Origin: Bacteroidetes bacterium GWC2_46_850
GTDB taxonomy: Bacteria; Bacteroidota; Bacteroidia; Bacteroidales; Dysgonomonadaceae
Length of the DNA: 64,000 bases
Assembly: GCA_001768325.1 (NCBI GenBank)
Contig: MENQ01000030.1
Location: 1-64,000 of the forward strand
Direction: 5' to 3'
The notes beneath the pieces were generated by a model. The model did no database searches. It was not told the origin of the DNA and saw only the letters and a list, made by a program, of their open reading frames with translations. Shown piece by piece: positions 7,027-14,688 of the stretch (within the stretch, counting starts at the first letter, position 1; every line of letters begins with the position of its first letter). The position numbers and the translations under genes were made by a program.

Positions 7027-10014
7027 TTAGCGGAGACGTTCGTTGATCATTTGCTGAATGTCGGCCTCGCCGCCTTTATAATTGTTTTTCAGACTTTCCA
7101 GGTATTGACGGGCCTGAAACTCGTCGCCTTTTGCCAGATAAGTGTCCGACAGCACGATGAGTGCACGGGCCATCCAGTACTGGTGGGGTGTTCCCTTTTG
7201 CATAAACTCTTTCACCTGTGCCTCGGCCCGATCATACGATTTCCATCGGTAATAGGTATCCGCCAGGATAAATTGTGATTCCGCACCGTAGATGCTGCGG
7301 GTATCGTTGGCCAGGAACTGGAAATCGGCCAGGGCATTGTCGTTCTCGTTTACCTGCAGGTAAGCCTTGCCGCGCAGGTACCTGGCTTCGGTGACTGTTT
7401 CGGGCGACAGGTTGTTGCCGGCCAGTAATTCCGTGGCTGCTCTTGCTGCTTCGTGATTACCTCCCAAAGCAGTTTGCGTGCGCACCACGCCCAGCTGTCC
7501 CGTCTGTTTGTTGGCCGTGTTTCTGGCTGAGGAGGCCAGTCGTGAATAGTCGGCCAGTGCCTGCCTGTAGTTGTCGTTTTTAAACTCTACCCGCGCTGCA
7601 TAGAGAAGTGCATAGTCGAGAAACTTCGCATTGCTTGCTTCAATCACCTTCCGGAAGTGAGACAATGCCTGCTGCTCATCTTTTTTCTCCTCAGCAATCA
7701 GCCCCAGATAATAATGGGCGTCGCTGCTGTAGGCTCCGTTTGGATAAGACTGCAGATAACGGTTCATCGACGAGGCAGCGTCGGTGCGGTTCCCTCGCAT
7801 ATAGACGCTTTCGGCAGCCAGGTAGGTGAGTGAGTCCTGGCGTGACACCGTGATGCGCATGCCACCGGGAAGCGAGTTGGCATAATTCACATAGCCCTGT
7901 ACATCATTCATGTCACGGTAAACAGTCTCCATGGAAGCAAGCGCGTTGCGTGCATCATCCGATCCGGGGAAGCGGGAGATTACATTTTTATAGGCAGCGA
8001 TACTCTGTGGATAATTACCTGTATTGTAATACAACTGGCCCAGCTGCACGCCGCCCTGGGAAGCGAGCGCACTTCCCGGGAATTCGTTCACAAGCCGTTG
8101 TAATACGGTAATGGCTTCATTTTCGCGGTTTAGCATGGTGAGGGCTCTGCTTTTTTCGTAGAGTGCGTCGTCGAAATACTGTGAATTGGGATATTGTCGC
8201 ATCAGGTTGTCGAGCGCACCAATTTTACCCTGATAGTTGCGCTGCAGCCCCATCACGAAAGCGCGCTGGTAGGCGGCGTAGTCGGCAGCACCCGGATTCA
8301 CGTCGGCAGCCTGCGAATAGTATCGTTCTGCTTCACTGAAACTGCGGTTAAAATAATAGCTGTCGCCCACACGATTCAGTGCGTCGGCATATTCGTTTTT
8401 TTTACGGTTTGTTTCTGCTGAAAGGTAACGCTCAAAGGCAGTCACGGCCTGTCCGTACTGTTGTTGTTTAAAGAGTGCGTATCCGAGGTTGTACCATCCG
8501 GCGGCATAATTTTCATCGGCCGGAGCGGCATTTTGCGTAAACTGACGAAAGTCGTTTGCGGCATTGATGTAATTTCCCATCCTGTACCATGATTCTCCAC
8601 GCCAGTAGTATGCGCTGTTGCGTGCCTTGGCATCATAGTTTCCCATGCCGATGCTGTTGTTAAAATATTGTACCGCTTCGTTCATGTTTCCGTTGATGAA
8701 TTCCTGGGCTCCCAATTGAAAGAAAACCATCTGTTTGGCTTCCAGGATGCGCCGGCCGGGATTGTTGATCCGTTCAATGGCCTTCAGAGCTGCCTGATAA
8801 TCTTTGGTCGTGAGAAACGTCTCCGCGAGGATGTCGTTAACCTGATTGGTATAGGTAGAATTGGGATATTCCCGGAGGAAATTTTCGAACAGGGTAATCG
8901 ATTCGCTGAATACCGAGAAGTTGGTCTGATGTGCCAGTAACGCGTAATTGAACATGGCTGTCTCCCGGACCTGCGGATCGAAGTTGTGTCTGGTAGCCGC
9001 TTCGAAAGCCATCTGAGCCTGCTGCTTCTGATTGAGCTTCAGGTAGGTCTGCCCCAGTTGCAGTTGTGCATTCTGGGTAAGTGCATCCGCTTCTCCCACC
9101 GCCTGCTGAAACATGGCTGCCGCTTCGTTGAATTTGCCTGTCTCGAAATAAGATAATCCCAGAAAATAGGCATCGCCACGCAACGGTCTCTCCGCGTGCG
9201 CAAGATAGTACTCGTAGTATGGAATTGCCCGTGAAGGTTGTCCCAGACGATAGTGGCTGTTTCCGAGTACCCTGTTCATTTCTGTGAGGTGATTGCTTTG
9301 CGGGAAGCGTGTCAGAAAAGTACTTGAGAGGCGGATCGCTTCATCCGGTTTCCCATCAAAAAAGGCTGCCTGCGCCGTATAAAAGGCCACCTCCTCCTGA
9401 TATTCGGGGTGATCTTTCAGACGCTGGAACCGTTGCAGAGCCGCCTGGTAGTTTTTATTTGAATAATCGATGTAACCCAGATAGAAATCACCTGCATCCC
9501 TGTATTTACTGCTATTTTGAGAAAGCAGTCCGAAGTAGCGGGCTGCTTCCTCTTTGTTGCCGAGTTGCAGTTCGGTATAACCTTTGCGAAAGCTGTAATC
9601 TTCCTGTTCTGAAAGGGTGAGGTAATCCAGATCGGACTGGTTGAACCACATCCTTGCGGATTCCCATTCTTTTCGGTCGAAATGAAACGAGCCCACAAGG
9701 AAGCTTATTTCATTGCGATGCATCGTTTGGGGATGTGCTGCAAGGAAATCTTTCAGTTCCTCACCGCTCTTTTCGTGCCCACGACGGAAAGATGATACAG
9801 CCATCATGTAAGCGGCTTCTTCTTTCAGTGTCGCATCGGAACTCACGTGCATAAATTCTGTCAGAAGATCCTGTGCACCAGTGTAGTTTCCTTCGAGAAA
9901 CATCTCTTTGCCAAGATTATACAGGTTTTCATGCCCGGAATAGTAACTGGTCTTCTGGGCTGGTGAAATCTGGGTGATAAGGGCAAGGATAAGCAATAAG
10001 ATGATTTTCTTCAT
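7027..10014 (-). CDS. large periplasmic TPR-repeat protein
   Basis: This 995-residue protein has a signal peptide (MKKIILLLILALITQISPAQ) and then consists almost entirely of TPR-like helical hairpins with regular A-x-x-x-F/Y-x-x-A signatures, for example YNLGYALFKQQQYGQAVTAFERYL and AQLQLGQTYLKLNQKQQAQMAFE. No enzyme domain is visible. Its neighbour downstream is an outer-membrane barrel, so a periplasmic adaptor or assembly factor is plausible. The NUDIX gene ends 29 bases upstream on the same strand, so read-through transcription is likely. It was identified from repeat character only; the specific function is unknown. Confidence 0.75.
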   Translation of the reverse strand: MKKIILLLILALITQISPAQKTSYYSGHENLYNLGKEMFLEGNYTGAQDLLTEFMHVSSDATLKEEAAYMMAVSSFRRGHEKSGEELKDFLAAHPQTMHRNEISFLVGSFHFDRKEWESARMWFNQSDLDYLTLSEQEDYSFRKGYTELQLGNKEEAARYFGLLSQNSSKYRDAGDFYLGYIDYSNKNYQAALQRFQRLKDHPEYQEEVAFYTAQAAFFDGKPDEAIRLSSTFLTRFPQSNHLTEMNRVLGNSHYRLGQPSRAIPYYEYYLAHAERPLRGDAYFLGLSYFETGKFNEAAAMFQQAVGEADALTQNAQLQLGQTYLKLNQKQQAQMAFEAATRHNFDPQVRETAMFNYALLAHQTNFSVFSESITLFENFLREYPNSTYTNQVNDILAETFLTTKDYQAALKAIERINNPGRRILEAKQMVFFQLGAQEFINGNMNEAVQYFNNSIGMGNYDAKARNSAYYWRGESWYRMGNYINAANDFRQFTQNAAPADENYAAGWYNLGYALFKQQQYGQAVTAFERYLSAETNRKKNEYADALNRVGDSYYFNRSFSEAERYYSQAADVNPGAADYAAYQRAFVMGLQRNYQGKIGALDNLMRQYPNSQYFDDALYEKSRALTMLNRENEAITVLQRLVNEFPGSALASQGGVQLGQLYYNTGNYPQSIAAYKNVISRFPGSDDARNALASMETVYRDMNDVQGYVNYANSLPGGMRITVSRQDSLTYLAAESVYMRGNRTDAASSMNRYLQSYPNGAYSSDAHYYLGLIAEEKKDEQQALSHFRKVIEASNAKFLDYALLYAARVEFKNDNYRQALADYSRLASSARNTANKQTGQLGVVRTQTALGGNHEAARAATELLAGNNLSPETVTEARYLRGKAYLQVNENDNALADFQFLANDTRSIYGAESQFILADTYYRWKSYDRAEAQVKEFMQKGTPHQYWMARALIVLSDTYLAKGDEFQARQYLESLKNNYKGGEADIQQMINERLR

Positions 10015-10043
10015 ATTCTGGATTTTTATGATTCCTCTGTGAT

Positions 10044-10592
10044 TTAATTTTTGTGTGGCTTTTTTGTATGTTTATATTCCAGGAGTAATTTTTTTACTCC
10101 CTGCCTGATCGATGTAAGTCCGAAATCTGCCGGAGAGAGTTCGTGCGGAGCAATGAACTGCAGTTCCGATACATCGTCGTGTGGATGTAAACCGTGAAAA
10201 TCACCGACCAAGCACCGGAAAAACAGATCCACGGTATGCACTTCAAAGCCCGAATATACGTAAATATTCGGAATGGAGAAAAGATATTCGGATGAAGTAA
10301 CACGAAGGGTCGTTTCTTCCCCGACTTCCCTACTGACGGCCTCTTCTGCAGTCTCATGCATGTCGATGAAGCCACCGGGAAGGTCGAGGGTGCCCTTTGC
10401 CGGTTCCTTGGCCCTGCGGGCGACCAGAATCTCACCTTCTGCATTTTCAATCACAGCCACCACGGCGGCGGAGGAATTGAAGTAGTATACAAAACCGCAG
10501 GCGGCGCACTTCTTCGATTTTTCATTGTTTTCCTCGAACTGTGAAGAGCCACACTTTGGGCAGAATTGAAACTGATGCAGGGGATGGGTCAT
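10044..10592 (-). CDS. NUDIX hydrolase with N-terminal zinc ribbon
   Basis: The 182-residue protein begins with a zinc ribbon (CPKCG at about 11-15 and CAACG at about 29-33). A NUDIX fold follows with the full Nudix box, GFIDMHETAEEAVSREVGEE (residues 74-93). Members hydrolyse nucleoside diphosphates linked to another moiety; the zinc-ribbon layout resembles NudC-like NADH pyrophosphatases but the protein is shorter, so the substrate is not assigned. I chose the ATG at 10592. The open frame continues 61 codons upstream to a TTG, but that extension is translated 8-base tandem repeat (His/Ile/Ser-rich) and is not believable protein. The first repeat unit begins only 4 bases from the ATG. Confidence 0.85.
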   Translation of the reverse strand: MTHPLHQFQFCPKCGSSQFEENNEKSKKCAACGFVYYFNSSAAVVAVIENAEGEILVARRAKEPAKGTLDLPGGFIDMHETAEEAVSREVGEETTLRVTSSEYLFSIPNIYVYSGFEVHTVDLFFRCLVGDFHGLHPHDDVSELQFIAPHELSPADFGLTSIRQGVKKLLLEYKHTKKPHKN

Positions 10593-10596
10593 AAAT

Positions 10597-10764
10597 TGAT
10601 GTGATGATTTGTTGATTTGATGATGTGATGATTTGATGATGTGATGATTTGTTGATGTGATGATTTGTTGATTTGATGATGTGATGATTTGATGATGTGA
10701 TGATTTGTTGATGTGATGATGTGATGATGTGATGATTTGATGATGTGATGATTTGTTGATGTGC
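10597..10764. repeat. 8-nt tandem array TGAT(G/T)TG(A/T), 21 units
   Basis: Twenty-one contiguous 8-base units with no indels: ten TGATGTGA, five TGATTTGT, five TGATTTGA and a last TGATGTGC. Variation is confined to positions 5 and 8 of the unit, apart from the last base. Units 1-8 (10597-10660) recur exactly as units 8-15 (10653-10716), so a 56-base block of seven units was duplicated. The array starts 4 bases upstream of the NUDIX start codon. Confidence 0.95.
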
Positions 10765-10832
10765 AGATGTACCAATGTGCCAATGTGTTACCCATAATCT
10801 ACTAATCTGTAATCTACTAATCAGTTAATCAG
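10765..10832. repeat. degenerate continuation of the 8-nt array
   Basis: The rest of the gap up to the mrp stop codon keeps a 7-8 base rhythm with changed words: AGATGTAC, CAATGTGC, CAATGTGT, then TAATCTAC/TAATCTG repeats and TAATCAG/TTAATCAG. It looks like older or differently evolving units of the same kind of array. No gene or promoter consensus was seen in it. Confidence 0.6.
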
Positions 10833-11942
10833 TCAATGTGTTTGCACTTCCACTATTTTTGTTCCAGGAAGTTCCCGGTTGCGTTTGTCCACCGCTTCCA
10901 CCAGATTGTCTGCCAATGCGGCGAATGCCATGCCGGTTATGCTGTCGGCGTTCAGTGCTACAGGCCGGCCATCGTCGCCTCCTTCACGGATGCTCTGCAC
11001 GATGGGTATCTGCCCGAGCAGAGCATATCCCTGTTCTTCAGCCAGCTTCTTGCATCCATCCTTTCCGAAAATGTAATACCTGTTTTCCGGCAACTCTGCA
11101 GGGGTAAACCATGCCATATTTTCCACCAGTCCCAGAATGGGTACATTTACCTTGTCGCCGGTGAACATGCTGATACCCTTGCGTGCATCGGCCAATGCCA
11201 CCTCCTGGGGGGTACTCACAATCACGGCACCCGTGATGGGCAGGGTCTGTACAAGCGTAAGATGGATATCGCTCGTGCCTGGCGGGAAGTCGATCAGGAA
11301 ATAGTCGAGCTCACCCCAATGGGCATCGCCGATAAGCTGCTTCAGGGCATTGCTTGCCATGGCACCGCGCCAGACGACGGCATCGGACTTGTTGACGAAG
11401 AAGCCGATGGAGAGCATTTTTACACCATGGTTTTCAATGGGCATCATCATGTCGCGTCCATCCACATGTTCCATTACAGGGCCCTCCTCTTCCACGCCGA
11501 ACATCTTGGGTACGGAGGGACCGAAAATATCGGCATCGAGGAGTCCCACCCTGTATCCTTTCTGCGCCAGGGCGACGGCGAGGTTGGTGCAGACGGTGCT
11601 TTTGCCCACGCCTCCCTTGCCGGAAGCGACGGCAATGATGTTGCTGACTCCCGGAAGCAGTTGGGACAGGGCGGGACGGGGCGCCTGCTTCGACTTCACC
11701 GAGATGTTGCCTTTGATGTCGATATGCGCATCGGCGTAGGTGAGAATGGCCTGCTCGGCCATCTTCACGACAGATTTGATAAAGGGATCGTTTGTCTTCT
11801 CGGTGACGAGCGAGAAGCTCACCTTCATGCCATCAATGCGGATATCGTCGGCCACCATGCCGGCAGACACGATATCCTGTCCCGTTCCCGGGTAGCGCAC
11901 ATTTTTCAGTGCATCGATAATTAACTGGGGATATATTGCCAT
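10833..11942 (-). CDS. mrp: Mrp/ApbC-family P-loop ATPase, iron-sulfur cluster carrier
   Basis: An N-terminal MIP18/DUF59-like domain (about residues 1-85) precedes a ParA/MinD-type ATPase with the deviant Walker A GKGGVGKST (108-116), the LLDADIFGPSVPKMFG motif and FPPGTSD. The family carries and delivers Fe-S clusters in the cytoplasm. The CxxC pair that many Mrp proteins use for cluster binding is missing: the equivalent stretch reads VENMAWFTPAELPENRYYIFG, with only a lone Cys at GKDGCKK. Length (369 residues) is normal. It follows the four-helix-bundle gene on the same strand, with a short repeat array between them. Confidence 0.9.
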   Translation of the reverse strand: MAIYPQLIIDALKNVRYPGTGQDIVSAGMVADDIRIDGMKVSFSLVTEKTNDPFIKSVVKMAEQAILTYADAHIDIKGNISVKSKQAPRPALSQLLPGVSNIIAVASGKGGVGKSTVCTNLAVALAQKGYRVGLLDADIFGPSVPKMFGVEEEGPVMEHVDGRDMMMPIENHGVKMLSIGFFVNKSDAVVWRGAMASNALKQLIGDAHWGELDYFLIDFPPGTSDIHLTLVQTLPITGAVIVSTPQEVALADARKGISMFTGDKVNVPILGLVENMAWFTPAELPENRYYIFGKDGCKKLAEEQGYALLGQIPIVQSIREGGDDGRPVALNADSITGMAFAALADNLVEAVDKRNRELPGTKIVEVQTH

Positions 11943-11946
11943 ATAA

Positions 11947-11986
11947 TGATTTTTTGATTTACTGATTTAGAGATTTGCAGATTTTT
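11947..11986 (+). repeat. 8-nt periodic array at the 3' end of the four-helix-bundle gene
   Basis: Five consecutive 8-base units share a GATTT core: TGATTTTT, TGATTTAC, TGATTTAG, AGATTTGC, AGATTTTT. The array starts 4 bases beyond the mrp start codon and runs into the end of the four-helix-bundle gene, supplying its stop codon and last codons. In plus orientation it matches the TGAT(G/T)TG family at 10597. Confidence 0.7.
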
Positions 11987-12321
11987 TTCTTTGTTGAAGA
12001 AATAATCGTTGCCAGTATTTTTTTAATACTGATTATTTTTATTAATAGTTCGCCTGTAGAAGGATAATTTTCGGATTTTTCGCATAATAAAAGCCAGTAT
12101 TCCGTTTCCTCTGCCTCCTTTGCCGCGATTTTCATTTTATGTAAGAAATCTGTGATGCTCTCTGCATTTTGTGCTTCGCGAATATTGGCTCCGATAGATG
12201 TGCCGGATTTTAATAGTTGGTTTGCAATAATGAATTTTTTGCTTTCCTCTAATTTTTCGCAAAATGAAATAATTTGTAGAGCGAAATCAAAACTAACTTC
12301 CACTATCTCATTTCTATTCAT
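11959..12321 (-). CDS. four-helix-bundle protein, S23/23S-rRNA-IVS protein family
   Basis: About 120 residues, almost wholly alpha-helical, with the family hallmarks: an early helix ending in FCEKLEESKKFIIANQLLKSGTSIGANIREAQNAES, the conserved S-x-GANIxEA segment, then FLHKMKIAAKEAEETEYWL. Relatives are encoded in intervening sequences of 23S rRNA genes, or stand alone in many Bacteroidetes, and are related to the Avd accessory protein of diversity-generating retroelements. The biochemical role is unresolved; nucleic-acid binding is suspected. I use the ATG at 12321; a GTG at 12330 is in frame but lies in the upstream repeat array. No reverse transcriptase or rRNA gene is nearby. The last codons are formed by repeat units. 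Confidence 0.85.
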   Translation of the reverse strand: MNRNEIVEVSFDFALQIISFCEKLEESKKFIIANQLLKSGTSIGANIREAQNAESITDFLHKMKIAAKEAEETEYWLLLCEKSENYPSTGELLIKIISIKKILATIISSTKKKICKSLNQ

Positions 12322-12327
12322 AATCGT

Positions 12328-12359
12328 CACATAATTACATCATCATATCATCACATCAT
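12328..12359 (-). repeat. 8-nt periodic array upstream of the four-helix-bundle gene
   Basis: Four 8-base units (plus strand CACATAAT, TACATCAT, CATATCAT, CACATCAT) end exactly where the trmB stop codon begins. On the minus strand they read ATGATGTG-like, so they face the array at 11947-11986. They belong to the same word family as the array at 19746-19817. Confidence 0.7.
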
Positions 12360-13097
12360 TTAAATTCTCGCATTGCGGCCGAAACTGCGGTAGTCGTCCT
12401 TTTCTATCTCAATGTCGGGTTCAATCCACTGCCGCTCACCGGAGCAGGTGAATTTAATAAACTTGATAGATAAACCTCGTTCCAGCCATTGTTGTTCATA
12501 GAATGTCCGAATTTCCAGTATATCATCCTGCAGGCCGGAGTGGTAGAGGTCGTCTGTCTCGAAAATAACATCGAGTTTATTCTCTGCGATCATCGCCCTG
12601 GTATAAGTGTATAGAAAATTGCTGTCTGTCTTCAGGTGAATGATACCATCATCGTGGATGATTTCACTGTATTTTTTCATGAAATAGGTACCTGTGAGCC
12701 GCTTGTTTACTTTCTTCATCTGCGGGTCGGGGAAAGTGATCCATATTTCTGAAACCTCGTTATCGGCAAAGAAGTAACGGATAAAGTCGATGTTCGTGCG
12801 GATGAAGGCGGCATTATCCAGCTTCTCTTGCAAAGCCTGTGTGGCTCCTTTCCACATGCGGGCGCCCTTGATATCGATCCCGATAAAGTTCTTTTCAGGA
12901 TATTTGCGTGCCATTCCCACCGTATACTCCCCTTTGCCGCAACCCAGCTCCAGCACAATGGGGTGATCGTTATGAAAATAGGTATTCCATTTTCCCTTTA
13001 ACGGGAAACCGTCCTGTTTCAATGTGTCGAAAGCATATTGAAACACATTGTCGTAGGTTTCCATTTCGGCAAATTTGGACAGTTTATTCTTAGCCAT
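12360..13097 (-). CDS. trmB: tRNA (guanine-46-N7)-methyltransferase
   Basis: This class I SAM-dependent methyltransferase forms m7G46 in the variable loop of tRNAs. The SAM motif is [16 protein letters not shown], followed by [15 protein letters not shown], and the family signature [20 protein letters not shown] carries the conserved FPDP. Length is 245 residues with an ATG start. It is first in a run of minus-strand genes and divergent from gdhA. Confidence 0.95.
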   Translation of the reverse strand: MAKNKLSKFAEMETYDNVFQYAFDTLKQDGFPLKGKWNTYFHNDHPIVLELGCGKGEYTVGMARKYPEKNFIGIDIKGARMWKGATQALQEKLDNAAFIRTNIDFIRYFFADNEVSEIWITFPDPQMKKVNKRLTGTYFMKKYSEIIHDDGIIHLKTDSNFLYTYTRAMIAENKLDVIFETDDLYHSGLQDDILEIRTFYEQQWLERGLSIKFIKFTCSGERQWIEPDIEIEKDDYRSFGRNARI

Positions 13098-13110
13098 GCA
13101 GTTTGTTTAT

Positions 13111-13143
13111 CAAAAGTACAAAAATAGCTTTTTAACTGTGAAA
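13111..13143 (-). promoter_or_regulatory. trmB promoter
   Basis: On the minus strand TACTTTTG (13111-13118) fits the -7 consensus TAnnTTTG, and a TTTC at 13140-13143 sits at the -33 position with 21 bases between. A second overlapping candidate, TATTTTTG, is at 13119-13126. Confidence 0.4.
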
Positions 13144-13185
13144 AAGGAAACCTCCTTTTAATTTTTTATCGAAATAAAGAAGAAG

Positions 13186-13218
13186 TCTGTCATTATTCTA
13201 AAATATTCTATAACTTTG
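13186..13218 (+). promoter_or_regulatory. gdhA promoter
   Basis: TAACTTTG at 13211-13218 is a full match to the Bacteroidetes -7 consensus, with TCTG (13186-13189) at the -33 position after 21 bases. Transcription would start a few bases downstream, leaving a leader of roughly 25 bases before the gdhA ATG. Confidence 0.5.
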
Positions 13219-13249
13219 TCAGATTAAAACCATAAATAACCTTTTTTAT

Positions 13250-14587
13250 ATGAAAGTGAATGACATTATGACACAGCTTGAGGCAAAACATCCGGGCGAA
13301 TCGGAATACCTCCAGGCTGTGAGAGAAGTACTGGTTTCCATTGAAGAAGTCTACAACCAGCATCCCGAGTTTGAAAAAGCAGGCATCATTGAACGGATCG
13401 TGGAACCGGACCGTATATTTACATTTCGTGTCCCATGGGTAGACGACAATGGCAGGGTGCAGGTCAACATCGGTTACCGGGTGCAGTTTAACGGGGCCAT
13501 AGGCCCATACAAAGGCGGTATTCGTTTCCACTCTTCTGTCACACTCTCTACCCTGAAGTTTTTAGGCTTCGAGCAGACTTTTAAGAATGCGCTCACCACG
13601 CTCCCGATGGGCGGTGGAAAGGGAGGATCCGACTTCTCCACACGTGGACGCTCACAAGCGGAGATTATGCGCTTTTGCCAGGCTTTTGTGATGGAACTAT
13701 GGCGCAACATAGGTCCCGATACCGACGTCCCTGCGGGTGATATTGGTGTGGGAGGCCGTGAAGTGGGTTACATGTTTGGCATGTACAAGAAACTGGCCCG
13801 TGAACATACCGGTACATTCACCGGAAAGGGAATGTCGTTTGGTGGTTCCCGCCTGCGCCCGGAGGCGACAGGTTTCGGAGCACTCTATTTTGTCCAGAAG
13901 ATGTGCCAGGCACATCAGATTGAACTGCAAGGAAAAACCATAGCTGTCTCCGGTTTTGGGAATGTCGCCTGGGGTGCAGTGAAAAAAGCCACGGAACTGG
14001 GTGCCAAGGTAGTCGCAATTTCCGGCCCCGACGGATATATATATGATGAAGATGGCGTAAATACGCCCGAAAAGATAGACTTTATGCTGGAACTTCGCAA
14101 CTCGGGCAACGATGTGGTGGCTCCTTATGCAGACGAGTTTCCGAAAGCACGCTTTTATCCAGGCAGAAAACCATGGGAGTGCAAGGTGGATATTGCATTA
14201 CCTTGTGCCATCCAGAATGAACTGACCCTTGAGGATGCCCGGCAGCTGAAAGAAAGCGGTGTGACGCTTGTAGCCGAGGTCTCCAATATGGGTTGTACTG
14301 CAGAGGCTGTGGATTTTTTCATTGAAAATGAGATGCTCTTCGCGCCGGGTAAAGCTGTCAATGCGGGCGGTGTGGCTTGCTCAGGACTAGAGATGACGCA
14401 GAATGCCATGCATATCTCCTGGAGCAACGAGGAGGTGGATCGCTGGCTCCACCAAATTATGAGCGACATCCACGAGCAGTGTGTGGCACACGGTCGGAAC
14501 GGAAAATACATCAACTACGTGAAAGGAGCCAATATTGCCGGATTCATGAAAGTGGCCGACGCCATGATGGCCCAGGGTGTGGTGTAA
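13250..14587 (+). CDS. gdhA: NADP-type glutamate dehydrogenase
   Basis: This cytoplasmic enzyme interconverts 2-oxoglutarate plus ammonium with glutamate. The 445-residue length and sequence fit the small hexameric class. The substrate site is PYKGGIRFHSSV with LPMGGGKGG, the catalytic-aspartate region is DVPAGDIGVGGRE, and the Rossmann nucleotide-binding segment is AVSGFGNVAWGAVKKATELG. The C-terminal helix is complete (ANIAGFMKVADAMMAQG). NADP preference is inferred from this class, not read directly. It is transcribed alone from its own promoter and ends at a strong hairpin. Confidence 0.95.
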   Translation: MKVNDIMTQLEAKHPGESEYLQAVREVLVSIEEVYNQHPEFEKAGIIERIVEPDRIFTFRVPWVDDNGRVQVNIGYRVQFNGAIGPYKGGIRFHSSVTLSTLKFLGFEQTFKNALTTLPMGGGKGGSDFSTRGRSQAEIMRFCQAFVMELWRNIGPDTDVPAGDIGVGGREVGYMFGMYKKLAREHTGTFTGKGMSFGGSRLRPEATGFGALYFVQKMCQAHQIELQGKTIAVSGFGNVAWGAVKKATELGAKVVAISGPDGYIYDEDGVNTPEKIDFMLELRNSGNDVVAPYADEFPKARFYPGRKPWECKVDIALPCAIQNELTLEDARQLKESGVTLVAEVSNMGCTAEAVDFFIENEMLFAPGKAVNAGGVACSGLEMTQNAMHISWSNEEVDRWLHQIMSDIHEQCVAHGRNGKYINYVKGANIAGFMKVADAMMAQGVV

Positions 14588-14604
14588 TGTTTTGATATAA
14601 AAAT

Positions 14605-14640
14605 AACCCCCAAAAGTATTTTGTCTAACTTTTGGGGGTT
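14605..14640. terminator. bidirectional hairpin between gdhA and xylA
   Basis: A perfect 12-bp stem (AACCCCCAAAAG with CTTTTGGGGGTT) and a 12-base loop. On the minus strand it is followed by ATTTTTAT, so it is a fair intrinsic terminator for the xylA side. On the plus side it lacks a U run but can still end or protect the gdhA message. Confidence 0.8.
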
Positions 14641-14688
14641 GGTTCAAAGGTGTGACAGCCTTTTCTCTGTCTATCCGGATAGACCGGC

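Larger units (their letters stand above)
11947..12359. other. putative insertion cassette: four-helix-bundle gene between inverted 8-nt arrays
   Basis: The whole interval between the trmB stop codon and the mrp start is one small gene plus two arrays of 8-base units. The arrays face inward: TGATTT words on the plus strand at the left, and ATGATGTG words on the minus strand at the right. Nothing else lies in the interval. This suggests a unit inserted as a block between two housekeeping genes. No transposase and no target-site duplication were seen, so mobility is only inferred. Confidence 0.35.

Noticed and set aside
10597-10764. Possible CRISPR array
   Set aside because: Repeat units are only 8 bases with no spacers between them, and there are no cas genes.
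10593-10775. N-terminal extension of the NUDIX protein, rich in His, Ile, Ser and Asn
   Set aside because: It is simply the translation of the octamer array, opens with TTG, and adds no known domain. The ATG at 10592 directly precedes the zinc ribbon.
10836-11924. Long plus-strand open frame opposite mrp
   Set aside because: It mirrors a conserved, motif-complete gene on the other strand and has no recognisable domain. Similar long mirror frames lie opposite xylA and GH67.
11959-12321. Part of a diversity-generating retroelement because of the Avd-like four-helix protein
   Set aside because: No reverse transcriptase, template repeat or variable target gene was seen nearby.
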